36,812 bases of DNA from Lachnospiraceae bacterium. GTDB lineage: Bacteria > Bacillota > Clostridia > Lachnospirales > Lachnospiraceae. The stretch's first letter is position 1, and every line of letters starts with the position of its first letter. The stretch is from contig JAFUGT010000131.1 of NCBI GenBank assembly GCA_017469275.1, positions 1 through 36,812 of the forward strand. The letters run 5' to 3'. The position numbers and the translations under genes were made by a program. Positions 14,989 through 23,703 of the stretch are shown one piece after another. The notes under the pieces are model-generated. The model was not told where the DNA came from and made no database searches. It saw only the letters and a list, made by a program, of their open reading frames with translations.

Positions 14989-17900
14989 TAACTTTATCTC
15001 TTTGTTCAATGTAAATGAATACAGATAACTTTCAGCCACTTCCATACCGGTTATTTTCTCAAGTGTTTTCCTGTAATAATCGATCTGCGACTGATATCTT
15101 TCCATCAACACTTTCTCCTGACCCGGCTTAATATTATCCGTCTTATAATCCACAAGAATCAGCTTGCCATCTTCCTCAAAATACGCATCAATAATACCCT
15201 GTACCACCACATCCGGAGAATTATCTTTTACAGGAAATCCGACTACAAATTTACGCTCTTTGTATAACTTATTATCGATATCCGCCTTTCTCATTCTAAC
15301 ACCTAAAAGAGAGTTGGCAAACTTAAGTATTTGCTCAGCCGTTATAAATGTCTTGGTTTCCTCAATGAGTCTTCCTTCTTCATACAGCCTGTTAAGTTCC
15401 ATCTCCACGCTTTGTATATCATTCAGCTTCTTATTATCTATAAGCTCCATCACCTTATGAAACCATGTACCTTTTTCTGAAGATGTCAACTTTCTTTTTC
15501 CATCTATAAATCTTGGTGTCACAGACTTATACTTATCATCTTTATATTGCATTGTTGTACTATGTTGCCAATAAGCTTCATGATCATCTGCCGATTCATC
15601 CGGAGCTTTTTGATACATTCTTTTGATCTCGGTAACAGATAATTTAGATTTTTGTGTGGTTAAGTCATTGTCAGAATATATCCATAAGAGATTCGATTTG
15701 AGGGACTCATAATCAACTTTATCATTATTCAAATAATTATTCAACTTATCTTCTCTTTCAAGCATCAGTACGCTTCCTTTTTCTATCCGAGACTCTATCA
15801 TACTATTGTAATAAAAAACGTCTACGGTAAATCTCGAAAACGGAAGATCCATATATTTTTTAACCTCATATTGAGCTGAAATCACATTACCCTTTTTGTC
15901 ATATCTGGGTTTTACTTTTGTCATGGCATCGTGAAAGATTTTGTTGCGCATGAGAGCAGCCGTCACAAGATCCAGATAGCATTCCGAATCCCGCAAAAAA
16001 CTATAATCTATCCTTGTCCTTTCAGAAAGTGCTACATTCCTATACTTATCAATCAGTTTTGTAATATCCGGAGTTACTCCTGAAAGTATCAGTTTCTCTT
16101 TTGCACGGGTAAGTGCTACATAGAAAACTCTAAGTTCTTCCGCAGTATTTTCCAACCTGATCAAGGTTGCCATTGCTTTTCTTTCAAAACTGTCATTACC
16201 ACATCGTTTTACAGGATCTACGTACTTAGCACCCACATAATAATCCGAATGTAAAATTACCGGTGTTTTGACATCAGACATATTAAACTGTTTGCCGATT
16301 CCCGAAACAAATACAACAGGAAATTCCAGCCCCTTACTCCTATGTATACTCATTATTCGTACAACATCATCCGTTATCTCACTTGAGGCATCACCGCCTA
16401 AAGTAACTCCTCTTTCTGAGATTCTTTTTATAAATCTGAGTAAACCGAACAACGAACCGGTTCCTCTTCTCTCATATCGCATAACCTCATCAAAGAACAG
16501 ATTAAGATTCCTGCTTCTGTCTTTCCCATCAGGCATAGATTGTACATAGTAATAATACCCATTTTCATAGTATATATCTCTTACCAGTTCTGAAACAGAG
16601 TCATTCTTACGTTTGTTCTGATATTCCTTCAATGTTTTGAAGACCTTCATACATTTGGTATAAAGTTCTTCAAAATCAATATTATTATGACCGGAATCTC
16701 CATCAAATTCATTTTCTAAATCTGTATAATATTTCTCCTTGTCATTTAAGAAATCAGACAAAAATTGATATAAATAAATATGCTTATTTTCCCTTTCTTC
16801 AACTCTCTTTTTAAGTATTGAAAAAACTGCCAATTCATTGCTGTCAAGTCCTCCAAAAAAACCTCTCAGCAGCGCAGCACACTCCACATCATTATACGGA
16901 TTATCTATCATTTTAAGAAATGTTATCAATCCCCTTATTTCAACAAGATCAAAATAACCGTTCTCATTCTGAAGTTTTACAGGTATATTTTGTTTTGTTA
17001 ATACCTCGGAAAATACAGGCTGATATCTCCTGGGCGCTCTAAAAAGTATTACTATGTCCGAATACCTGATCTTCCTTAATTCTCCGGTATCGTCATCGGT
17101 TACCAAATGTGGTTCATCACCATCCATTCCCACAAGTTTTCTGATTCTCCCGGCCACCATTCCCGCCTCTAATTCTATTCCGCTTATATCAATATATTCA
17201 TCATCAAGATGATCATATTGTTCTTTTTCATTATCCGCTGCAAGCATAGAAACATCTTTGCACTCACCCAAAAGTAATTCCACATCATCAGCATTATACT
17301 CTTCATATTTACGTCCCGGAACAAGAGCCTCGGCCTCGGAATAATCTATTCCACCTATACTTTTGTCCATGATTTGATAAAAGATATAATTGATAAATGT
17401 GAGCACATTTTCTCTGCTTCTGAAATTGTTATTTAAGAGTATTTTTCCGTTAGCATATTCATCCGATAAGACGGCACTATTATCAGTAACTTCACTGTAT
17501 GTATCATATTTATCAGTGAACAGATCCGGACGTGCCATTCTGAAACCATAAATACTCTGTTTGACATCGCCCACCATAAAAATATTATTCTCTCCATAAG
17601 GAACTCTTGAAACACATCTTAAGATATATTCCTGAAGATAGTTACTGTCCTGATACTCATCAATTAATATTTCCCGAAACTTTTCGGACAACTCTCTTCC
17701 GACAAGGCTGGGAATTGGAAAACCTTTATCATCCGTCCCCTCACATAGAATCTTCATGGCAAAATGCTCTACATCAGAAAACCCTACATATCCGGAAGCT
17801 ATTTTTCTATCAAGAAATCTATTGGAAAAATCTCTTGTGGCATCTATGAAAGCACCAAGCATTTTTTCTTTCTTTCCTGACTGCTCAATAATCTTATCAA

Positions 17901-18849
17901 CAGGTATAGAGAAAGCTTTCAGCATCTCGTTTATCTTTTTCTTATACTTATCTCTTCCCTTCTTGATCATTTCCGCCACATCAACATCAAAAACATCCGT
18001 TTTTTTAGCTCTTCCCAATGTATCAAATCCGGACAGCGAAAGTTCATAAAGGTTGCTGTACGTCACGGAAGAAATAATATCGTCTAATTTACATATATCT
18101 GATAAAAGTGTCTTTTCATAGTGTTTGGGACCGCTATCACTTCTGACAGCATTAAGATAATCCAATACTATATTACGGATTTCCTCTGCATTTCTATGTA
18201 TCTCATCAATATATAATCTGGTATACAAACATTCCGAAAGATCTTTTTCACTTTCAATGTGAAGATTCCTTTTTGCCTGTTCAAACCATTTTTCAGGAAA
18301 CGGATAACTCTCTGATAATTCATATAACGTAATAATATATTCTTCAATGTTAGAATCGTCTTTATCAGCAGAAAACGAATTCGAGAAGTCAGCAAAATCC
18401 ACATTATTTTTATAGGAATCTTCGATTACTTCCGCAATTACTTCCTGCTTGATAAGTTCAAGGTCTGCTTCCTCTGCTACCTGTATTTGAGGATCAATTG
18501 ATATAACATGAAAATATTCTTTGAGGACCTTATAGCAAAAACTATCTATAGTTAAAATGTTGGAGTCTGCAACGCGGTTCAGTTGATCAATATATCGCTT
18601 ATCAGTCGGATTGTCTTCTACTTTTTTCTCAATTGCAGCAGCAATTTTCTCTTTCATTTGAGCGGCTGCCGCTTTGGTAAATGTAACAACCAAAAGTTCA
18701 TCAATATTAACCGGAGAATCCACGTCGAATACCATCTCTATTATCCTCTCCACCAAAACAGCCGTCTTACCTGAACCTGCTGCTGCACTCACCAAAAGAT
18801 TTCCATGTCTGTGATCTATTACCTGTTTTTGTTTTTTTGTCCATTTCAT
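14986..18849 (-). CDS. addA: ATP-dependent helicase/nuclease subunit A
   Basis: Larger subunit of the AddAB enzyme, which unwinds and resects DNA breaks for RecA. As annotated it has 1287 residues. It has the UvrD-type helicase motifs: Walker A SAAAGSGKTAVL near residue 22, FTKAAAAQMKEKI, ILIDEYQDSN (motif II), MVGDVKQSIYGFR (motif III), IMSIHRSKGLEFPVVFV and LRVFYVALTRAKEKL. The C-terminal RecB-like nuclease shows DAYFEEDGKLILVDYKTD. I chose ATG 18849 (MKWTKKQKQVIDH), because GGAGTG lies 8 bases before it. The frame stays open 22 codons further upstream, but that extension overlaps addB and has no ribosome site at its start. It lies 37 bases after the addB stop. Confidence 0.96.
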   Translation of the reverse strand: MKWTKKQKQVIDHRHGNLLVSAAAGSGKTAVLVERIIEMVFDVDSPVNIDELLVVTFTKAAAAQMKEKIAAAIEKKVEDNPTDKRYIDQLNRVADSNILTIDSFCYKVLKEYFHVISIDPQIQVAEEADLELIKQEVIAEVIEDSYKNNVDFADFSNSFSADKDDSNIEEYIITLYELSESYPFPEKWFEQAKRNLHIESEKDLSECLYTRLYIDEIHRNAEEIRNIVLDYLNAVRSDSGPKHYEKTLLSDICKLDDIISSVTYSNLYELSLSGFDTLGRAKKTDVFDVDVAEMIKKGRDKYKKKINEMLKAFSIPVDKIIEQSGKKEKMLGAFIDATRDFSNRFLDRKIASGYVGFSDVEHFAMKILCEGTDDKGFPIPSLVGRELSEKFREILIDEYQDSNYLQEYILRCVSRVPYGENNIFMVGDVKQSIYGFRMARPDLFTDKYDTYSEVTDNSAVLSDEYANGKILLNNNFRSRENVLTFINYIFYQIMDKSIGGIDYSEAEALVPGRKYEEYNADDVELLLGECKDVSMLAADNEKEQYDHLDDEYIDISGIELEAGMVAGRIRKLVGMDGDEPHLVTDDDTGELRKIRYSDIVILFRAPRRYQPVFSEVLTKQNIPVKLQNENGYFDLVEIRGLITFLKMIDNPYNDVECAALLRGFFGGLDSNELAVFSILKKRVEERENKHIYLYQFLSDFLNDKEKYYTDLENEFDGDSGHNNIDFEELYTKCMKVFKTLKEYQNKRKNDSVSELVRDIYYENGYYYYVQSMPDGKDRSRNLNLFFDEVMRYERRGTGSLFGLLRFIKRISERGVTLGGDASSEITDDVVRIMSIHRSKGLEFPVVFVSGIGKQFNMSDVKTPVILHSDYYVGAKYVDPVKRCGNDSFERKAMATLIRLENTAEELRVFYVALTRAKEKLILSGVTPDITKLIDKYRNVALSERTRIDYSFLRDSECYLDLVTAALMRNKIFHDAMTKVKPRYDKKGNVISAQYEVKKYMDLPFSRFTVDVFYYNSMIESRIEKGSVLMLEREDKLNNYLNNDKVDYESLKSNLLWIYSDNDLTTQKSKLSVTEIKRMYQKAPDESADDHEAYWQHSTTMQYKDDKYKSVTPRFIDGKRKLTSSEKGTWFHKVMELIDNKKLNDIQSVEMELNRLYEEGRLIEETKTFITAEQILKFANSLLGVRMRKADIDNKLYKERKFVVGFPVKDNSPDVVVQGIIDAYFEEDGKLILVDYKTDNIKPGQEKVLMERYQSQIDYYRKTLEKITGMEVAESYLYSFTLNKEIKL

Positions 18850-18886
18850 AATATATTCACTCCTAAATCTGTCATCAAAAGCGTAC

Positions 18887-21800
18887 TTATCCTTCTGTTT
18901 TCTCATCGCCGACAATCAAAGTTTTGGCTTCCTCTTTTGAGAGTTTTGATCCTATTCCGTAATTGTTCCCGCCAAGCCCCGCTTCAAAACGGCACACACT
19001 TCTGTAATCGCAATAGTTACATGGTGATGATATATCTCCCTTTTGAGGTTTCATATCAATTTGACCATGGATAATTTTGTTACCAAGTTCAATCATTTTC
19101 TCTCTGGTATACCGGGAAACAGCGATCAATTCTTTTTCCGTCATGGTATGCGTATTGACAGACGACAGTCCCCCATCCTTGTTATAAGACACCGGAACAG
19201 AAAAACCAGTTTTGTGATCCAGCACTTCGAGACAATAATCGTCTGAATTGACAAGACCTTTCATTCTGGCCTGTTTTGCCCGTTCACTTTCTATCTTCTC
19301 TTCATCAATACCATCAATTATCTTATCCGCCAACTGAAAATAATACATACCTGTAGGAACAATCTTTTTCTTAGGATATTTCTTTTGAAGATATTCAATC
19401 ATAACACTCATATACACGGCAAGCTGCAATTGTTTCCCTTCTGTTATCTTAACAAAATCAATATCTTTATCTCCTGATTTGTAATCGATTATTTTAACAT
19501 AGACAGCATCCTCGGTTTCCTTGATATCCACTCTGTCTACTATCCCTCTCATATCCATAACAGTATTATCATCAAGGAGCATATGAATATATGACAGTTC
19601 ATCCTCAGGAGAGAATTCTTTTTCAAAATATTCAGGTTTCATATCTCCCATTTCCAGTTGCTTTATAAGATTTTTAACACTTCTTTTGGCAATTCTGTTG
19701 ATAACCTCATGCATATGCATCATTCTAAAACTGCTGCTAAATATGGTATCACTAATTTCCATAGCGGCAATTCCTACCAATTCCTCTACTTTCTTGTTCA
19801 ACAGTTCTTCACTTACCGGCAATGTAATCCGTTCTTCTTTCACATCCTTAAAAAAATATTCCATTACCGAGTGCAAAATCGTGCCTATATGATTATTTTC
19901 AATCTTATATTCTTCCTGTTTTCTGATCTTCAAACCGTATTGAAGAAAAAACTGATATTCACAGGAAGCATAGTTTTCCAGTCTTGAAACACTATGAATC
20001 ATCCTATCCCCGTATAGCTTTTTTGCAATATGTTCATTAAGCACACCCGGTTGATTCATATACATATAGCCTTCGATTAATTTATTAAGTCTTTCATTGT
20101 CATAATTATATATCAAATGATAAATAGATGGATCTTCAAACCTATCCTTTGAAATATCATCAGCTAATTCGGAAATCATATCTTCTTTTGAAGAAGGAAG
20201 AATGTTTTCTCTGATTGTCATTGATCTTATGATTCTTTTTCGCGGAAACATTTTAATAATATTCTTAAGAAAGAAAGACACATTTAAAGCGTTTCCTTTG
20301 TTATCATTTTTCCTATACGACAACACGATTTTTTCAGCAGTCTGTGACATCTGCATATAAAGATAAAACTGTTGAATATAATATGATTCGTTCGTATCAG
20401 GAGATAAAATAACATCAAATTCTTTTAATTTTTTCCGGTCACCGTCGGTAATCATTCCGCCTTTTTTTACAGGTTTGGGAAGAATACCTTCGTTAGCTCC
20501 TGCAACAAACAGTATTTTTACATTATGCACTCTTGTTCTAAAAATATCACCTATCACCACCTGATCTATTGTTGATGGTATCACTCCAAGACGAATTTCA
20601 GATATGCCTGTGATCAATATATCACCGAGACTTTTTCTTGTAATCAGTTCATCACTTAATATATCCCAAGTCCTATCAAGAACGGACAAAAATTTCTCAT
20701 AAGCCTGTCTATAGGCCATCGCTTTTCTGACATTTCCACTATTCTCATAATTAATGGCCTGATTCCATAGTTTTTCTCCCAAATTATATTCTACAACAAA
20801 ATTATATAATGACATTATATAATCCGAAGCCTTGGCCTCATTCTTGCAATAAACGTCAGTCAAAGTATGCAGGGATTCAACAAATTCTTTTCTGATTCCG
20901 TTGATAGTTTTGAGATTTTTCATATTACCTTTAAAAGGTTTACTCCAACGGGAATACCCATGAACCCCATACTTCATAGCATAATTCTCAAGCAGGCAGA
21001 TACTGTTATAGTCCATATCTGTAAAACCTGTCTTCAAAAAGGAAAATACACTGTCAAAAGAAAAATCCTTCTCAAATAACTCAATTACAGCCACAACTAT
21101 CCGAGCCACATCATTGTCTAACAGCATCTCATTAGAGTCAGTAAAATATGGTATTTCCATTCGCTTCATGATGCGATTCCACACCTCAATATTATCATCG
21201 AGATCTCCTGTTATAACCGCAATATCTCTATATCTATATCCCTTTTCCATAACATAATTCTTTACCATTCTCGCAATGCTTACTATCTCGTCTTCAACGT
21301 CATCGCATTCGACAATATTAACTGCGGATAAATTCTCACCGTCCTTCTTATTTCCGGCGCCATCATCACCAACATATTCTCTGATAGGATATCTGAAAAT
21401 GTTATTTTCCAAATGTAAAAGCTCTCTATTATTCTCAATACGATATATATTGCCAAATGGTATATGAGGCAAAACCTTAATATTATTTTTCTCCGCAATT
21501 TTATAAAGATTACTTATGGTATCCTTTCCCATAGAAAACAAACCTTTATAATCAGAATTATCATCAACTGTCTGTTCATCTATCATCACTGAGAAATACA
21601 TATTGCGGCATACTTTCATCATGCGCTCTATGACCTTGTATTGAACAGGAGTAAAACCTGTAAATCCATCAAAATATATATCAGCTTCCTTCAGCAAACC
21701 GGATTCTTCCACATTATCCGCCAATAAAGACAACAACTTCTCTGCAACCATAAACGAATTGTCCATCGCTTCTTCGAAGTATGTACATATTATTATCAGA

Positions 21801-22273
21801 TCCGATATCTTATGATAAAGACTTGTATCCGGTGATAAATTATCAATCAAATCTTTGAGTGTCGCAATTGATACTCCATATTGATAAAACTCTGATATAA
21901 TGGATTTGACCTCGTCTACAAAACCCTTCTTACCGAGCATGTTGCCATAATACTTAAGCTCCTTCGCATGTTCCCTTAAGACCTTCATGATCAACATGCT
22001 TTTACCGTAATCATCCAGAACATCACCGGTATATACATTTTCTTTATCAAAAACCTGATAGGCAAGTCTTGAAAAACTGAGTATGGAAATATCCATTGTC
22101 CCTCCCAATGGATGTAACGATATCATATCCTGCTCAGCTATCATGTTAGACTGTTCCGGCAATAAATATATTATAGGATTATGCTCCTTTTCCAATGAAT
22201 CTTTAATCATCTTTTCGTACATATATCGTGTCTTACCCGTTCCGCATGGCCCTGTCAAAAGTTGAACAGACAT
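18887..22273 (-). CDS. addB: ATP-dependent helicase/nuclease subunit B
   Basis: Partner of AddA; its inactive helicase fold recognises the Chi sequence and its nuclease cuts the other strand. It has 1128 residues. The N-terminus holds a Walker A motif (LTGPCGTGKTRYMYEKM) and LLPEQSNMIAEQDM. The C-terminal nuclease shows VKIIDYKSGDKDIDF. Four cysteines of the Fe-S cluster are visible: one in SRLENYASCEYQFFLQYGL and three in SPCNYCDYRSVCRFE. GGGGAG precedes the ATG. The order addB-addA on one transcript is typical of Firmicutes. Transcription probably begins at the extended -10 near 22404 and passes through a structured leader. Confidence 0.96.
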   Translation of the reverse strand: MSVQLLTGPCGTGKTRYMYEKMIKDSLEKEHNPIIYLLPEQSNMIAEQDMISLHPLGGTMDISILSFSRLAYQVFDKENVYTGDVLDDYGKSMLIMKVLREHAKELKYYGNMLGKKGFVDEVKSIISEFYQYGVSIATLKDLIDNLSPDTSLYHKISDLIIICTYFEEAMDNSFMVAEKLLSLLADNVEESGLLKEADIYFDGFTGFTPVQYKVIERMMKVCRNMYFSVMIDEQTVDDNSDYKGLFSMGKDTISNLYKIAEKNNIKVLPHIPFGNIYRIENNRELLHLENNIFRYPIREYVGDDGAGNKKDGENLSAVNIVECDDVEDEIVSIARMVKNYVMEKGYRYRDIAVITGDLDDNIEVWNRIMKRMEIPYFTDSNEMLLDNDVARIVVAVIELFEKDFSFDSVFSFLKTGFTDMDYNSICLLENYAMKYGVHGYSRWSKPFKGNMKNLKTINGIRKEFVESLHTLTDVYCKNEAKASDYIMSLYNFVVEYNLGEKLWNQAINYENSGNVRKAMAYRQAYEKFLSVLDRTWDILSDELITRKSLGDILITGISEIRLGVIPSTIDQVVIGDIFRTRVHNVKILFVAGANEGILPKPVKKGGMITDGDRKKLKEFDVILSPDTNESYYIQQFYLYMQMSQTAEKIVLSYRKNDNKGNALNVSFFLKNIIKMFPRKRIIRSMTIRENILPSSKEDMISELADDISKDRFEDPSIYHLIYNYDNERLNKLIEGYMYMNQPGVLNEHIAKKLYGDRMIHSVSRLENYASCEYQFFLQYGLKIRKQEEYKIENNHIGTILHSVMEYFFKDVKEERITLPVSEELLNKKVEELVGIAAMEISDTIFSSSFRMMHMHEVINRIAKRSVKNLIKQLEMGDMKPEYFEKEFSPEDELSYIHMLLDDNTVMDMRGIVDRVDIKETEDAVYVKIIDYKSGDKDIDFVKITEGKQLQLAVYMSVMIEYLQKKYPKKKIVPTGMYYFQLADKIIDGIDEEKIESERAKQARMKGLVNSDDYCLEVLDHKTGFSVPVSYNKDGGLSSVNTHTMTEKELIAVSRYTREKMIELGNKIIHGQIDMKPQKGDISSPCNYCDYRSVCRFEAGLGGNNYGIGSKLSKEEAKTLIVGDEKTEG

Positions 22274-22304
22274 AATTTGTCTCCCCCTGTTTATGAAATA
22301 TGTT

Positions 22305-22383
22305 AGGCGTTTGCGAAACTCTTTTTATTTTTGTGCCTTTGTGTCAAGGCAATCAATTTTATCAACAAGTTTCACAATCACCT
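22305..22383 (-). promoter_or_regulatory. Structured 5' leader of addB
   Basis: On the minus strand, a 16-base arm (22368-22383) pairs with 22305-22320 using two G-U pairs and one mismatch. The intervening loop holds a second hairpin (TGCCTT at 22346-22351 with AAGGCA at 22334-22339, minus sense). The two differences that are G-U in RNA would be A-C on the other strand, so the structure fits the minus transcript. It ends about 30 bases before the addB start. No known riboswitch was recognised. Confidence 0.4.
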
Positions 22384-22403
22384 GATTAAATTTATATAAC
22401 AGT

Positions 22404-22412
22404 ATTATAACA
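22404..22412 (-). promoter_or_regulatory. Extended -10 promoter of addBA
   Basis: TGTTATAAT on the minus strand is a perfect extended -10 motif. It lies about 130 bases upstream of addB and just before the structured leader. No good -35 box is visible. Confidence 0.45.
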
Positions 22413-22523
22413 CAGGGAGATGACAAATTAGTGCAACAATAGAAAAAAAATAACAAACCGGTTCTAAAATTATAATTATCATCATATCTTTATAGTAACA
22501 ATTACCGGGAGGAATACAAAAAC

Positions 22524-22961
22524 ATGGGTACACAGACAAAAATTGTAGTAATTAAAGGAAAAGAATTAATATATACAGCACTGTTTCTGGTTCTTGGAAT
22601 ATTTCTTATCATACTGTTAGTAAATATGTTTGGAAGCGAAAGGAAAACAAGGACAGAGACCACAGGGAAATTCATTCCCGGTGTGTACTCCTCTACCATA
22701 ACATTAGGAGAGAATACACTAAATGTATCTGTTACCGTTGACAAGGATACTATAAACGGTGTTAAGATAGAAAATCTTAATGAAACCGTAACAACTATGT
22801 ATCCCCTTCTAGAACCGGCATTAAATGAGATAAACAATCAGATATCGGTAGTAGACAGTGTAGATGAAATATCTTATTCAAGAGAAAACCAATATACATA
22901 TATAATTCTTAATCAGGCAATAAAGAATGCATTAGAACAGGCAAAACCCGCAAACCAATAA
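22524..22961 (+). CDS. Membrane-anchored small protein, possibly FMN-bind-like fold
   Basis: A 145-residue protein of unknown function. A single N-terminal membrane segment (ALFLVLGIFLIILLVNMFG, about residues 19-37) with positive residues before it suggests a signal anchor with the rest outside. The exterior part reads PGVYSSTITLGENTLNVSVT, VDKDTINGVKIENLNETVTT, and ends with a helix that includes ILNQAIKNALEQA. This pattern resembles FMN_bind domains, but the threonine FMN-attachment motif of Rnf/Nqr proteins is absent. GGGAGG is present, though the spacing to ATG (11 bases) is long. It is flanked by a bidirectional terminator and stands alone. Function not assigned. Confidence 0.7.
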   Translation: MGTQTKIVVIKGKELIYTALFLVLGIFLIILLVNMFGSERKTRTETTGKFIPGVYSSTITLGENTLNVSVTVDKDTINGVKIENLNETVTTMYPLLEPALNEINNQISVVDSVDEISYSRENQYTYIILNQAIKNALEQAKPANQ

Positions 22962-22977
22962 ACCACACTTTCCCCTA

Positions 22978-23024
22978 AAAACCCCCTTGAAACAAGCATA
23001 ATAGTTTATTTCAAGGGGGGTTTT
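22978..23024. terminator. Bidirectional terminator
   Basis: Arms 22978-22992 (AAAACCCCCTTGAAA) and 23009-23024 form a strong GC-rich stem with a 16-base loop. It is flanked by A on one side and T on the other, so it can end both the plus-strand gene ending at 22961 and the minus-strand gene ending at 23029. Confidence 0.85.
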
Positions 23025-23028
23025 ATAA

Positions 23029-23697
23029 TTAATTCTTATCTGTAATGTTATCTTTATCTTTGTATATGGAATTTGGCGGTACAACACCTCTTACCATACT
23101 GACAGGATACACGTTAGACTCCCTGCATATCACAGAGCCCGGATTTAACACCGAGTTACATCCTATTTCAACATGATCTCCTAACATTGCTCCGAATTTC
23201 TTTAAACCTGTGTCTATATCAAATCCGGAACCTTTTACATGAACCAGTGTCTTATCGGCTTTGACATTAGAAGTAATTGACCCTGCTCCCATATGTGAAT
23301 AAAAGCCCAATACAGAATCACCAACATAATTGTAATGCGGAACCTGTACATGATTAAAAAGTATTACATTCTTAAGCTCCGTTGAATTGCCAACAACACA
23401 ATCATCGCCAACCAACGCATTGCCTCTGATAAATGCACCCGGTCTTACTTCCGTTCTCTCCCCGATTATACAGGGACCGGCTATAAAATTATTGGGATAG
23501 ATTTTCGCACTCTTTGCTATCCAGACATTTTCTCCACGCTCTTCATATATATCTTGCGGAAGTGTTTTTATAAGTTCCAATATAAAATCTCCTATATGCG
23601 GAAGTACTTCCCATGGATAAGTGTATTTCTCAAGAAGCGGTTTCGCCAAAGTTTCATCCAATGAATACAAACTATTAATAGTTACCATTTCACTCAT
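23029..23697 (-). CDS. Left-handed beta-helix protein (GlmU-like acyltransferase fold)
   Basis: A 222-residue protein with hexapeptide repeats across residues 60-200 (IAKSAKIYPNNFIAGPCIIG, VRPGAFIRGNALVGDDCVVG, VEIGCNSVLNPGSVI). The segment HYNYVGDSVLGFYSHMGAGS resembles the acetyltransferase half of GlmU, but there is no N-terminal uridylyltransferase domain. Clostridial proteins of this size are often labelled UDP-N-acetylglucosamine pyrophosphorylase-like; without that domain the name is misleading. It may be a sugar or nucleotide-sugar acyltransferase acting in wall precursor synthesis. AAGGAT precedes ATG 23697. It follows topB by 6 bases, so the two are co-transcribed. Confidence 0.8.
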   Translation of the reverse strand: MSEMVTINSLYSLDETLAKPLLEKYTYPWEVLPHIGDFILELIKTLPQDIYEERGENVWIAKSAKIYPNNFIAGPCIIGERTEVRPGAFIRGNALVGDDCVVGNSTELKNVILFNHVQVPHYNYVGDSVLGFYSHMGAGSITSNVKADKTLVHVKGSGFDIDTGLKKFGAMLGDHVEIGCNSVLNPGSVICRESNVYPVSMVRGVVPPNSIYKDKDNITDKN

Positions 23698-23703
23698 AAT
23701 AAG

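Noticed and set aside
18850-18915. Longer addA start 22 codons upstream of the chosen ATG
   Set aside because: It would overlap addB and has no ribosome site, whereas GGAGTG precedes ATG 18849 and the conserved sequence begins there.
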